A DNA stretch of 64,000 nt from Buchnera aphidicola (Cinara pseudotaxifoliae) (GCF_900128595.1 NZ_LT635893.1:372001-436000), one strand, 5' to 3'. Counted from the stretch's first letter, positions 43,142 to 52,846 are shown. Translations and numbers: made by a program. The notes: a model not told the origin generated them from the sequence alone.

Positions 43142-43885
43142 TTAACTTTGTAATTTATATTTATAATCAAAAATACTATTATTTAATAATCTAGCTCTTT
43201 TTTCAAATTTTGTCTGCAAATACATGCTAAAAAAAGGAAATATAATGTTATTCTCTGATAAAAATTTAAAATTAGAATTATTTGACATTAAAGAAAATAT
43301 TTTAGTAGAATAAAGTAAACAATCTGTAACAATATGCACAAATCCATTAAAAACAATTTTTTTTTCTATTAATGTAATAAAAAAATCATTGATTAATCTT
43401 CTTTTATGATGTTTATTTTTAAACCACGGATCAGGAAAAAAAATTTGTATCATGCTGATAGTCCGATTTGGAATCATATAAAACAATACTTCTACAATAT
43501 CATGAAATATAATACGTATATTAGATACTTGAAATATATTAGCGTATTGTATAGCTGTAAAAATACTTTTCGGATAAACTTCTACTCCAATAAAATTTAT
43601 ATGTGGATAATTCATAGCTTTTTCTACTAATAACTTACCATCACCAAAACCAACATCTATTACATATGGTTGATCATTAGAAAAAAAAGAAGAGTAGTCT
43701 AAAATAGTAGATTTATTAAAATCAATACCATATATTTTCCAATACTTAAGTATATACTCTTTTTTTTTTTGACCAATACATCTACCTCGTACGACATAAC
43801 TTTTAATTAAAAATATATCATTCTTTTTTTTATTTTGGTTTTTTTGATTATTTTTATAAAATTTATCATTTGTTACAAAAGTCAT
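43142..43885 (-). CDS. trmB: tRNA (guanine-N7-)-methyltransferase TrmB
   Basis: A 247-residue SAM-dependent enzyme making m7G46 in tRNA. Motif I VIDVGFGDGKLLVEKA, NFIGVEVYPKSI, NIRIIFHDIVEVL and the signature IFFPDPWFKNKHHKRRL are intact, followed by TKFEKRARL. The first roughly 30 residues are a Lys/Asn-rich variable extension. In E. coli trmB lies beside mutY, divergently, exactly as here. Confidence 0.95.
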   Translation of the reverse strand: MTFVTNDKFYKNNQKNQNKKKNDIFLIKSYVVRGRCIGQKKKEYILKYWKIYGIDFNKSTILDYSSFFSNDQPYVIDVGFGDGKLLVEKAMNYPHINFIGVEVYPKSIFTAIQYANIFQVSNIRIIFHDIVEVLFYMIPNRTISMIQIFFPDPWFKNKHHKRRLINDFFITLIEKKIVFNGFVHIVTDCLLYSTKIFSLMSNNSNFKFLSENNIIFPFFSMYLQTKFEKRARLLNNSIFDYKYKLQS

Positions 43886-44021
43886 TTTGTCTCCAGTGAA
43901 ATCAAAAATAAATAAAATTTATAGTGTATGTATTCACATAATGCTATTTTAAACAAAAAAAATCATTTTAAGATGTATATATAAATTATTCATTATATTT
44001 AAAAATTCAATTAGGAATAGC

Positions 44022-45296
44022 ATGTTTTTTACACAAAAAATATTAAATTGGTTCCATATTTATGGAAGAAAAAGTTTACCTTGGCATAATAAAAACATTT
44101 ATCAAATCTGGATATCCGAAATTATGCTACAACAAACTCAAGTTAAAACTGTAATCCCTTACTTTAATAAATTTATAAAAAATTTTCCTACTATAGAATC
44201 TTTAGCTAATTCTAGTATAGATAAAATATTATATTTATGGAGTGGTTTAGGATATTATCAAAGAGCCTTTCGTATACACAAAACAGCTATAATAATTTGC
44301 AAAAATTATAACGGGATCTTTCCTGATAATATTTATGAAATACAAAAATTACCCGGAATTGGAAAATCTACAGCAGGAGCGATATTGTCTTTTGCATATA
44401 ATTTTGGATACGCTGTTTTGGATAGTAATGTAAAACGTATATTAATACGATTTCATGCAATTAATACAAATAATATTAAGAACAACGAATTAAATAAAAA
44501 ATTATGGAATCTAATTTATCAATATCTTCCAATTCATCAATCTAATAAATTTAATCAAGCAATGATGGATATTGGATCATTTATTTGTACTAGCAAAAAA
44601 CCTAATTGTTCAATATGCCCTTTATACTATTCGTGTCAATATCATACGTATGATATTTGTTTAAAAAAAAAAAAAAAAAATCAAATAGGAATTTTATTTT
44701 CAATAATACAATACAAAAATTTATATTTTTTAATTCAACAAAAAAATATGTCTATATGGAAAAAACTTTTTTATTTTCCTTCAACATCCTTTCTAATATC
44801 AAAAAAAAATTGGGAAAAAGCAAAGAAAAATTCAAAAATAACAATTCATCCATTTATACATTATATTAGTAATATAAAATTATATATTTTTTCGCAAATA
44901 ATAAAAATCAAAAAAAAAAATATATATAATAATATAATACAAAAAAAAATATGGTATAATATATTCAATCCTCAAAAAATTGGTACTCCTTCTCCAATAA
45001 AAAAAATATTAATTTCATTAAAAAAAGTAGTAATAAAAAACATGAAAAAAAAACATATGCGTATAATTTTTTGTTCTTTTTTGAAAATAGAATCAGAAGG
45101 ATTAGAATATCAATTTTTTCCAGGAAAAACAGGAAAAAAAATTTATCAAGAAATTTCTAAAAAAGCATGGTCTTTGTGGTTGATTCAGCAAACAAAAATC
45201 ATAAATGAAAAAAAATTAAACATGTTTTTAGAAAGAGATAGAATTTATATAAAAAAAAAAATGAAAGAATTCTTTTTTAGAAAAAATAAAAATTAA
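44022..45296 (+). CDS. mutY: Fused adenine glycosylase MutY - YggX (Fe(II) trafficking protein)
   Basis: A 424-residue single frame containing two proteins separate in E. coli. Residues 1-340 are MutY, which removes A mispaired with 8-oxoG. They carry SEIMLQQTQVKTV with catalytic Glu, LPGIGKSTAGAI, the catalytic Asp in VLDSNVKRIL, the 4Fe-4S ligands CTSKKPNCSICPLYYSC, and a diverged NUDIX-like C-terminal domain ending WYNIFNPQKIG...KKILISL. Residues 346-424 are YggX (MRIIFCSFLKIESEGLEYQF, FPGKTGKKIY, INEKKLNMF), missing the last dozen residues. In-frame ATGs at 45042 and 45057 could allow separate YggX translation, though no ribosome-binding site precedes them. An 18-A run at 44663-44680 lies in the coding sequence. 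Confidence 0.93.
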   Translation: MFFTQKILNWFHIYGRKSLPWHNKNIYQIWISEIMLQQTQVKTVIPYFNKFIKNFPTIESLANSSIDKILYLWSGLGYYQRAFRIHKTAIIICKNYNGIFPDNIYEIQKLPGIGKSTAGAILSFAYNFGYAVLDSNVKRILIRFHAINTNNIKNNELNKKLWNLIYQYLPIHQSNKFNQAMMDIGSFICTSKKPNCSICPLYYSCQYHTYDICLKKKKKNQIGILFSIIQYKNLYFLIQQKNMSIWKKLFYFPSTSFLISKKNWEKAKKNSKITIHPFIHYISNIKLYIFSQIIKIKKKNIYNNIIQKKIWYNIFNPQKIGTPSPIKKILISLKKVVIKNMKKKHMRIIFCSFLKIESEGLEYQFFPGKTGKKIYQEISKKAWSLWLIQQTKIINEKKLNMFLERDRIYIKKKMKEFFFRKNKN

Positions 45297-45353
45297 ATTT
45301 TAATATATACATAAATATTAAATTTTGTATAATTACAAGAAATAATATTAATT

Positions 45354-46796
45354 TTAAATTATATGATTAATTTCATATTCAATTTTTTTTGTATATAAAA
45401 TTAGTTTTTTTAATACAAATAAATTTTCTTCTTTAGCTTGTTGCAATTGCAATTTTTTAATATTATCAAGATATGTATTAATGAAATTAGAATTAATTTT
45501 ATTTTTACAATGTTTTTTCCAAGATTTTTTTTCTCTGTTGTTTAATAAATATAAAAAGTTACGTGCTTTTATACGAAAAAAAATTTCTCTAATTCTATTA
45601 TCAATAAATTTAGGATACCAATTTATCCATTTTAATGGACATCTTTTATGCAATAAAACAAACAAAGATTTGTCTTTTGACGAAAAAAAATTTTTATATA
45701 ACATTAAATCTACATCCAGTACTATTTTTTTAGGGACAGTACATGTAAAAAAAGATATAATCCAATTTTTAATATGTATATTATTTTGTAATAAAAAAAA
45801 GTTTTTTTGACATAAAGTATAGTTAATCTGAACTCTATTGCAATCATATTGAGAAAGAGAACTATAAGAAAACAAAAGCGGCGATTTATTTAAATAAATA
45901 ATTTTAATTCCACAATCAAATAAATTTTTTATAGTAATTTTATGATATTCTATACTAGAATATAAGTAGAATATTTTTTTTAAACATACTGATAAATCAA
46001 TCACAATAAAGGTATTTTTATAATTTGGATGAGATCCTATAATCATAACACAACCTAAGTTTCTATTTTTAGAACCAAAATAACTAGATAAATAAAAAAA
46101 TGGTTTATTATGATTTTTATAAATAAATGATAATATATATTTTTTATGAGATATTTTATATAAAAACAAAAAAAAACATTTATTTTTTTCATACAAATAT
46201 TTTGCTACTAAAAATGTTGCTAAAACGTCTGAATACGCATCATGAGTATTAAAATGTTTAATTTTATTAATTTTTGTAATATCAAACAATTTAAAACTAA
46301 CTATTCCGTTAACATCACTAGGCCAAATCATAGTGTTTGGGTGAAAAATATAAAAAGCACGTAATATATTTATTATATCCCAAGTAAAATTACCGTTTTT
46401 CCAACTCCATTCATAAGGATCAAATAAATTTCTATAAAAAAGATTACGGGTGATCAAATTATCAAAATTAATATTATTGTATCCTACAATACATATATTC
46501 TTTTGAGAAAAAATTTTATAAATTTTTTTGGCAAAAAAATATTCGTTAATTCCATATTTATGAGTATATTGAGGTAATATTTTAGTTATTAAAATAGATT
46601 CAGGATCAGGCAAATAATCAATGGGTGGATAACAAAAAAAAATTTTCTTTTTACTAAATTTTTTAAATTCACTATCTACTTCTATACTACAAAACTGAGC
46701 AATTCTATCTACAGATACATTTTTTCCAAAAGTTTCATAATCGTAAAAAATAAAATTTTTTTCAAAAATACAATCATTACTATTTTTTTTATACAT
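45354..46796 (-). CDS. sbcB: Exodeoxyribonuclease I
   Basis: A 480-residue 3'-5' single-strand DNA exonuclease of the DEDD family; E. coli has 475. FIFYDYETFGKNVSVDRIAQF carries the first Asp-Glu pair; VGYNNINFDNLITRNLFYRN holds the next Asp; HDAYSDVLATFLVAKYL holds the last His/Asp. The SH3-like and helical C-terminal regions are lysine-rich and weakly conserved. It acts with SSB and removes 3' overhangs. Convergent with mutY. Confidence 0.94.
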   Translation of the reverse strand: MYKKNSNDCIFEKNFIFYDYETFGKNVSVDRIAQFCSIEVDSEFKKFSKKKIFFCYPPIDYLPDPESILITKILPQYTHKYGINEYFFAKKIYKIFSQKNICIVGYNNINFDNLITRNLFYRNLFDPYEWSWKNGNFTWDIINILRAFYIFHPNTMIWPSDVNGIVSFKLFDITKINKIKHFNTHDAYSDVLATFLVAKYLYEKNKCFFLFLYKISHKKYILSFIYKNHNKPFFYLSSYFGSKNRNLGCVMIIGSHPNYKNTFIVIDLSVCLKKIFYLYSSIEYHKITIKNLFDCGIKIIYLNKSPLLFSYSSLSQYDCNRVQINYTLCQKNFFLLQNNIHIKNWIISFFTCTVPKKIVLDVDLMLYKNFFSSKDKSLFVLLHKRCPLKWINWYPKFIDNRIREIFFRIKARNFLYLLNNREKKSWKKHCKNKINSNFINTYLDNIKKLQLQQAKEENLFVLKKLILYTKKIEYEINHII

Positions 46797-46888
46797 AAAA
46801 TTTATATTTTAAAAAATAATTTATATATATATTAAATATATATCATAAATTCTATTTATATTGATTTTTCATAATAAACTCATAACTT

Positions 46889-46961
46889 CTCCCCTGACTG
46901 GACTCGAACCAGTGACATACGGATTAACAGTCCGCCGTTCTACCAACTGAACTACAGAGGA
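46889..46961 (-). tRNA. tRNA-Asn (anticodon GUU)
   Basis: Minus strand: TCCTCTGTAGTTCAG, anticodon stem-loop GCGGACTGTTAATCCGT (GUU), T arm TGGTTCGAGTCCA, discriminator G, CCA not encoded. It is almost identical to E. coli tRNA-Asn except for one U-G pair in the acceptor stem. Confidence 0.96.
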
Positions 46962-47143
46962 ATATATATAATATATATCATATGAAAAATTATATGTCAA
47001 TTAATAATATTATTATTTTTTATATATCAATCTTAAAAAACATAAAAAATAAGTAATTTAAAAAAAAATATAGATTAGTGCCCTGAATTGTTTTATAATA
47101 CATTATTAAAATTAATTTTTATAAAACATATATAATTTTTAAA

Positions 47144-47216
47144 GGCCCTTTAGCTCAGTGGTTAGAGCACACGACTCATAATCGTTAGGTCGCTGGTTCA
47201 AATCCAGCAAGGGCCA
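47144..47216 (+). tRNA. tRNA-Ile2 (anticodon CAU, lysidine-modified)
   Basis: GGCCCTTTAGCTCAGTGGTT begins the molecule, with the anticodon loop CTCATAA (CAU) and T arm CTGGTTCAAATCCAG. A CAU anticodon could mean Met, but the acceptor GGCCCTT and the D and T arms match E. coli ileX (GGCCCCTTAGCTCAGTGG) far better than elongator tRNA-Met. It would be converted by TilS to read AUA, a very common codon in this AT-rich genome. Discriminator A. Confidence 0.85.
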
Positions 47217-47289
47217 CACATTTAAAAATTTATATTTAAAATAAATAGTTTTTAAAACATTAAAATTTTGTACATCTATATTAATGATA

Positions 47290-47700
47290 TTATATGTATA
47301 TAAATTTAATTTTTTTATTCGGAACAATTGATAATTTAGCAATTTTATCACCAGGATTAATATAAAAATTTTTTTTACTACAATTCCATAAAGATATTTT
47401 TAATTCATAAAAATTACAATAATCAATAATACTAAATGGATTTCCTATTATTAAACAATATTTATGTTTAATTATAGAAATAGGTTTAATGACAACACGA
47501 ACCGTTTTGTCTGAAAAATGTATTAAAAGTCCTGTTGAAACTAATGTTGTTTTTTTAGAAAAAAGACATATTTTATTTTTAATATAAGCCCTTAAAAAAA
47601 AACCCGATAAACCACCTTGTAAATATTCAGGAAAATCAAAATCTTTTTTGATATTTGAACTTATAAATTTCACATTTATAATTAACGTATTTATACACAT
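47290..47700 (-). CDS. dut: Degenerate dUTPase
   Basis: A 136-residue remnant of the trimeric dUTPase that makes dUMP and keeps uracil out of DNA. LVSTGLLIHFSD, KHKYCLIIGNPFSIID, LKISLWN and NPGDKIAKLSIVP align with E. coli. Motif 1 AGLDLRA has become SGFFLRA, motif 2 PRSGLG has become PISIIK, and the C-terminal motif 5 (GFGSTG-type P-loop arm) is missing; E. coli has 152 residues. The start at 47700, with AGG six bases upstream, avoids overlap with rplI. Probably inactive or in decay, though the frame is intact. Confidence 0.8.
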   Translation of the reverse strand: MCINTLIINVKFISSNIKKDFDFPEYLQGGLSGFFLRAYIKNKICLFSKKTTLVSTGLLIHFSDKTVRVVIKPISIIKHKYCLIIGNPFSIIDYCNFYELKISLWNCSKKNFYINPGDKIAKLSIVPNKKIKFIYI

Positions 47701-47725
47701 GAAAAACCTATAATTTAAAAAATTT

Positions 47726-48175
47726 TTATTTCGATAAAATTGATACTTGAATTTCAGTAGAAATATTTTTATATGGAGTAAAAACAATTGTATGAATACC
47801 TAAATATCGTAACAATCCGTTTGGTAATTTAATTTCATTTTTAGATACTAAAAAACCTATTTCCGATAAATTTTCTATAATATCTTTTACACCAACAGAA
47901 CCAAAAATTTTATTTTTTTTACTGGATTTCACAAAGAACACAATAGAACCTATTAACTTAACAGCATTAATTCTTTTAACTGCTTGATTAATTTTTTTAG
48001 ACTCTTCTTTTTCAGCATGTATTCTGTTTTTTTCAAAAATCTTAATATTTTTAGAAGTAGCTAACAATGCTTGCGAAGTAGGTATTAAATAATTTCTAGC
48101 GTATCCCTTTTTTACAGAAATTAGTTGACCTTTTTTTCCTAAGTTATCGATAGTATTTAATAAAATAATTTTCAT
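47726..48175 (-). CDS. rplI: 50S ribosomal protein L9
   Basis: A 149-residue L9, full length, with two globular domains joined by a long helix. The N-terminal signature MKIILLNTIDNLGKKGQLI and GYARNYLIPTSQALLA is intact; the C-terminal domain has GSVGVKDI. Part of rpsF-(priB lost)-rpsR-rplI. Confidence 0.96.
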   Translation of the reverse strand: MKIILLNTIDNLGKKGQLISVKKGYARNYLIPTSQALLATSKNIKIFEKNRIHAEKEESKKINQAVKRINAVKLIGSIVFFVKSSKKNKIFGSVGVKDIIENLSEIGFLVSKNEIKLPNGLLRYLGIHTIVFTPYKNISTEIQVSILSK

Positions 48176-48237
48176 GTAGTATAAACACCTTAAAAGTATT
48201 ATTTAAAATCATTATAAAAGAATACTATTCTTATATT

Positions 48238-48465
48238 TTAATGATGTTGATCAGTATACGGAATTAACGCAATGAATCGAGCTCTTTTAATTGCACGAGC
48301 TAACTGCCTTTGATATTTTGCTTTTGTTCCTGTAATACGACTTGGAACTATTTTTCCGTTTTCAGTAATATAGTTTTTTAAAATTGCTATATCTTTATAA
48401 TCTATATATTTAACTCCTTCTGCAGTAAAACGACAGAATTTTCTACGACGAAAATAACGCACCAT
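48238..48465 (-). CDS. rpsR: 30S ribosomal protein S18
   Basis: A 75-residue S18, the E. coli length: [35 protein letters not shown] and [19 protein letters not shown]. It forms a dimer with S6 on the platform. rpsF precedes it by 69 bases; priB, between them in E. coli, is absent. Confidence 0.97.
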   Translation of the reverse strand: MVRYFRRRKFCRFTAEGVKYIDYKDIAILKNYITENGKIVPSRITGTKAKYQRQLARAIKRARFIALIPYTDQHH

Positions 48466-48534
48466 AATTTATACCCTCTAAAATCTATGTATGAACAGCA
48501 TAACTTTTTTCTTTTGATCTTATATTTTTAAAAA

Positions 48535-48927
48535 TCAAATTTGATTATTTTTAATAAAATATTTTTTATGATTATTGTTAGTAACTACTATTTCTTTTTT
48601 ATTGTTTTCTTGATTTCGTAAAATAGGAGACATATCTGTATGTGCTTTATTACATACAAGAATTAAATTACGAATAATATTAGAATTAAACTTAAAATGA
48701 TTTTCCAACTCTTTCATACATTCAACAGATACTTCAATATTCATCAAAACATAATTTGCTTTTTGTAATTTATTTATAGAATATGATAAAATACGCTGTC
48801 CCCAATTTTCTGAACGATGTATAACTCCAGATTTAGATAATATCATCTTGGAATAAAAATCAATAATATGTAAAATTTTTTCATTTTTATCTGGATTAAT
48901 CATCAAAATAATTTCATAGTGACGCAC
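48535..48927 (-). CDS. rpsF: 30S ribosomal protein S6
   Basis: A 130-residue S6: MRHYEIILMINPDKNEKI, WGQRILSYSINKLQKANYVL and LENHFKFNSNIIRNLIL. The acidic C-terminal tail that E. coli modifies with glutamates is replaced by a Lys/Asn-rich tail. First gene of the S6 operon. Confidence 0.95.
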   Translation of the reverse strand: MRHYEIILMINPDKNEKILHIIDFYSKMILSKSGVIHRSENWGQRILSYSINKLQKANYVLMNIEVSVECMKELENHFKFNSNIIRNLILVCNKAHTDMSPILRNQENNKKEIVVTNNNHKKYFIKNNQI

Positions 48928-49383
48928 AAATAAAACTCCTTTAAAATATAAAAAATAAATATTTTAAATATTTTTTAAAAAAATAAAAAATAAATTATTT
49001 TAAAATATCTTTTTTATATAAAAAATAAAATATATAAATATTATATGTTGATTTTATTAAAAATGTCTTGTTATATTAACATAATTATATTCATGAAAAA
49101 CATAGTTTTTTAAAAAAATTTATTTTTAATATTCATTAACTCTATAATAATATTATTTTTATTATAATAGACAATGATATTCTTAATTTTATTAAATATA
49201 CGAGTAATGATTTTAAAAACATCTAATGAGACATTATATTAAAACATTTTAAATAATTATAAATTATAACATCATTATCTTTTTTATCATAAATACAGCT
49301 CTGTATTCTTGTATTTAAATAAAATTTAATCATACATTAAACTTATACAATTTAGTATTTATAAAAATAGTATTGTTGTACTA
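48928..49383. other. AT-rich intergenic region upstream of rpsF
   Basis: These 456 bases hold no credible gene. A short inverted repeat AATACAG-CT-CTGTATT lies near 49290-49305. The rpsF promoter must be in this interval on the minus strand, but AT content makes a choice arbitrary. It may contain relics of genes that followed miaA in the ancestor. Confidence 0.5.
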
Positions 49384-50328
49384 TTATTTACTTAAATTAT
49401 ATCGTACTATATTCTGAATTTTTTTCATTAAAATATCTATTTTGTTATCTGGTATTAATGTAATATCTGTCCAATTATTTAACCACGTTAATTGACGTTT
49501 AACTAATTGATAAGTAGATTTAATAGTACTATCAATCATTTCTTGATAAGAATACTTATTTTGTATATAAAGCCACATCTGTCTGTAGCCGATACTATTA
49601 ATAGACGGAAGAGAAATATTTAAACTTTTATTTTTATATAAATTACGTACTTCCTGTTCAAAACCACACTCCAGCATGTAATAAAAACGTTTTACTATTC
49701 TAGTATATAAAATATCCTTTTTAAAAGGAACGAGTCCAAATTGAAAAATTTTATAAGGCAACTTATTAGGAATAGATTTAATTAATTTACTTTTAGAAAG
49801 ACCTCCAGAGACAAAAAATATCTCGACAGCACGTAAAACTCGCTGAACATCGTTTATATGGATTCGTTCGCTAGAAATTTTATCAACTTTTTTTAAAATA
49901 TCAAACAATTTTTGCTTCTCTCCCGAACAAATTTTGTTAAAAATATAATTTCTAATAACAGAATTAGATGGTGGTAAATCAGAAAATCCGTTAAGTAATG
50001 TTTTAAAATAAAACATTGTTCCTCCAACTAACAAAGGAATTTTTCCTAGCTTTAAAATATCTTCTATTTCTCTGACAGCATCTCTATAAAAATCAGCGGA
50101 TGAGTAGATTTCTTGAGGTTTTAAGATATTAACTAGTCGATATATATTACTTTGTAAATCTCGTTGCAATGGTTTATCAGTCCCAATATCTAATCCTTTA
50201 TATATCGATTTAGAATCTACACTTAATAACTCTATTATAGAAAAATTTTTTTTTATTTGACGAGCTACCGCGCTCTTACCTATAGCTGTTGGACCCATCA
50301 AAAACAATATTATCGGTTTATTATTCAT
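49384..50328 (-). CDS. miaA: tRNA dimethylallyltransferase MiaA
   Basis: A 314-residue enzyme transferring a dimethylallyl group to A37 of tRNAs reading UNN codons. P-loop MGPTAIGKSAVARQI (about residues 11-25), SVDSKSIYKGLDIGT, LLVGGTMFYFKTLL and SIGYRQMWLYI are present. The start at 50328 (MNNKPIILFLMGPT) aligns with E. coli (316 residues); upstream extension of the frame is hydrophobic AT-driven sequence. It stands alone; hfq and mutL neighbours are absent here. Confidence 0.95.
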   Translation of the reverse strand: MNNKPIILFLMGPTAIGKSAVARQIKKNFSIIELLSVDSKSIYKGLDIGTDKPLQRDLQSNIYRLVNILKPQEIYSSADFYRDAVREIEDILKLGKIPLLVGGTMFYFKTLLNGFSDLPPSNSVIRNYIFNKICSGEKQKLFDILKKVDKISSERIHINDVQRVLRAVEIFFVSGGLSKSKLIKSIPNKLPYKIFQFGLVPFKKDILYTRIVKRFYYMLECGFEQEVRNLYKNKSLNISLPSINSIGYRQMWLYIQNKYSYQEMIDSTIKSTYQLVKRQLTWLNNWTDITLIPDNKIDILMKKIQNIVRYNLSK

Positions 50329-50497
50329 TTTTATTATTAAATATAAAAATATATACAATTTTAGTTTATAGTATGAATACAAAAAAATCTTAATACACAT
50401 TATGTATATAATATATATTATCATATATATAATTATGTTTATATATCGATACTATACAATATAAATGAAACTTTTAATATTAATCTAATAATTAAAT

Positions 50498-52132
50498 TCA
50501 CATCCATTGTTTATAAGAATTTAATAATCCTCGAGTAGAACTATCATATTGATTACTAAATTTTTCTTTAGATAAATCGCCCAATATATCATTAGTTACT
50601 AATTTTCCTAATTCAACACCCCATTGATCAAAACTAAAAATATTTAAAATAACTCCTTGCACAAATATTTTGTGTTCATATAAAGAAATCAAAGATCCTA
50701 AAACACATGGAGTCAATTTTTTTAACATAATTGAATTAGTTGGTTTATTTCCAGGACAATATTTATACGATACACGTGAACTACAATTTAAACTATTTGA
50801 ATTCATATTATTATTTATTATTTTTTCATTACCAAAAGCTAATGCTCTAGTTTGTGCTAAAAAATTCGATAATAATTTTTCATGATGATCATTAATAGGA
50901 TTATGGCTTATTGCTGGAAAAATAAAATCACACGGAATAAGTGTTGTGCCTTGATGTAATAATTGAAAAAAAGAATGTTGACTATTAGTACCGCACTGCC
51001 CCCAAATAATCGGACTAGTCTTCCATGTAACCAAATTACCATTACGGTCTATTGATTTTCCGTTAGACTCCATATAACTTTGCTGTAAATATTCAGGAAA
51101 TGCATGCATATATTCATCATAAGGAAGTATAGCTTCTGTTTCCGTTCCGAAAAAGCTCGTATACCATAAACTAATTAGAGCTAAAATAACTGGAATATTT
51201 TGTGATAATTCTTGATTTAAAAAATGCTGATCCATCATGCGTGCCCCACACAATAATAATTCAAAATTTTTAAACCCAATAGACAAAACAATAGATAGAC
51301 CAGCAGAAGACCATATAGAGTAACGACCACCTACCCAATCCCAAAATTTAAAAATATTTCTACTAACAATACCAAAATTTAATGCTGCAGTTACATTTTC
51401 ACATAAAGCAAAAAAATGAAGATCAAGATATTTTGCATAATTAGTATGAAAAAGACACCAATTTTTTAAATAATTAGCATTACTAATAGTTTCATCTGTA
51501 GAAAAAGATTTTGAAGCAATCAAAAAAATAGTGGTTTCTAGATTAACTTTTTTTAATATTTCAGTAACATTAGTACCATCAATATTAGAAACAAAATGAA
51601 TTTTTAAATGATTTTTATATGCTTTTAACGACTCAGTTACCATATAAGGACCAAGGTATGAGCCACCAATTCCAACATTAACTACATCAGAAATACTTTT
51701 TCCAGTATATCCCTTCCAACTACCTTGAATAACAGAATCAGAAAAATTTTTTATTTTTTTCAATTCTTTTTGTATATTTATCATAATATTTACATTATCT
51801 ACAAATATACTATTATTTAATTGGTTGCGTAAAGCAACGTGTAATACTGATCTATTTTCTGTTTTATTAATTTTGTGTCCTAAAAACATACTTTGTATAG
51901 CATCACTAACAAAGCATTCTTTAGCTAACATTAATAGTAACTGTAAAGTTTGATTAGTTATACGATTTTTAGAAAAATCTACTAAAATATTATCTTGAAA
52001 TAAAATAGAATAATTATGAAATCTATTTTGATCTATATTAAATAAATCATTCATACAAATATTCTTGACATCATAAAAGTGATCGGTTAATTGTTTCCAA
52101 GAAAATGTTTTAGTTGGATTGATATTTTTCAT
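50498..52132 (-). CDS. pgi: Glucose-6-phosphate isomerase
   Basis: A 544-residue glycolytic enzyme interconverting glucose-6-P and fructose-6-P; E. coli has 549. VVNVGIGGSYLGPYMV, SKSFSTDETISNA, GGRYSIWSSAGL (family signature with the Arg and Ser), catalytic Glu in the YMESNGKS region, GQCGTNSQHSFFQLLHQG with the catalytic His, and the lysine in NSYKQWM at the C-terminus are present. A lone minus-strand gene. Confidence 0.97.
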   Translation of the reverse strand: MKNINPTKTFSWKQLTDHFYDVKNICMNDLFNIDQNRFHNYSILFQDNILVDFSKNRITNQTLQLLLMLAKECFVSDAIQSMFLGHKINKTENRSVLHVALRNQLNNSIFVDNVNIMINIQKELKKIKNFSDSVIQGSWKGYTGKSISDVVNVGIGGSYLGPYMVTESLKAYKNHLKIHFVSNIDGTNVTEILKKVNLETTIFLIASKSFSTDETISNANYLKNWCLFHTNYAKYLDLHFFALCENVTAALNFGIVSRNIFKFWDWVGGRYSIWSSAGLSIVLSIGFKNFELLLCGARMMDQHFLNQELSQNIPVILALISLWYTSFFGTETEAILPYDEYMHAFPEYLQQSYMESNGKSIDRNGNLVTWKTSPIIWGQCGTNSQHSFFQLLHQGTTLIPCDFIFPAISHNPINDHHEKLLSNFLAQTRALAFGNEKIINNNMNSNSLNCSSRVSYKYCPGNKPTNSIMLKKLTPCVLGSLISLYEHKIFVQGVILNIFSFDQWGVELGKLVTNDILGDLSKEKFSNQYDSSTRGLLNSYKQWM

Positions 52133-52294
52133 GTCATCCCTTATAGTATTTAAATTACTTACCTATCAATATAGTATACACATGTATATATATTGTTTGT
52201 TAAACTACAGAAAAATGAAGATCGTGTATGTCTGTACTATCGATAAAAATATAAAACTATTAATCAATAAAACTAAAAATTTTAAAAAACAAAC

Positions 52295-52846
52295 ATGAAA
52301 AAAGAAAAAAAAAATGAAAAATTAATCTGGATTGATTTAGAAATGACAGGATTAAATCCTAAAATTCATAAAATTATTGAAATTTCTACTATTATTACAG
52401 ACAAATATTTAAATATTTTGGAAATCGGACCTAATATTGTAATTTTTCAGAAACAAAAAACACTAAAAAAAATGCACAATGAAATATTTAATATTCATCA
52501 AAATAATGAGTTAATCAAAAATATAGAAGTTAGTCAAGAAAACGAAGCCAGCGCTGAAAAAAAAACTTTATTATTTTTAAAAAAATGGATTAAAAAAAAA
52601 ATTTCTCCTATGTGTGGAAATACTATATCGACAGATAGAGCTTTTCTATTACATCATATGCCAAAATTAGAATCATATTTTCATTATAGAAATTTAGATG
52701 TTAGTTCAATTAATGAATTAGCACAACGCTGGAAGCCAAAAATTTTAAAAAAAATAAAAAAAAAAAATACTCACCGTGCACAAGAAGATCTAATTGAGTC
52801 TATAATAGAATTAAAAGTATATAAAAAAAACCTATTTTTCATATAA
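52295..52846 (+). CDS. orn: Oligoribonuclease
   Basis: A 183-residue DEDDh exonuclease that finishes RNA decay by cleaving diribonucleotides. WIDLEMTGLNP holds the first Asp-Glu, MCGNTISTDRAFLLHHMP the second Asp, and HRAQEDLIESI the final His and Asp. LDVSSINELAQRWKP is typical of Orn. Length agrees with E. coli (181). It is followed on the same strand by tRNA-Gly. rsgA and psd neighbours are missing. Confidence 0.95.
   Translation: MKKEKKNEKLIWIDLEMTGLNPKIHKIIEISTIITDKYLNILEIGPNIVIFQKQKTLKKMHNEIFNIHQNNELIKNIEVSQENEASAEKKTLLFLKKWIKKKISPMCGNTISTDRAFLLHHMPKLESYFHYRNLDVSSINELAQRWKPKILKKIKKKNTHRAQEDLIESIIELKVYKKNLFFI

Noticed and set aside
45481..45810. A 109-codon open frame antisense to sbcB
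   Set aside because: Opposite strand of a well-conserved exonuclease I gene, Phe/Lys-rich by base composition only.
47144..47216. Calling the CAU tRNA an elongator tRNA-Met
   Set aside because: Acceptor stem and arms match tRNA-Ile2 (ileX) of E. coli much better than metT.
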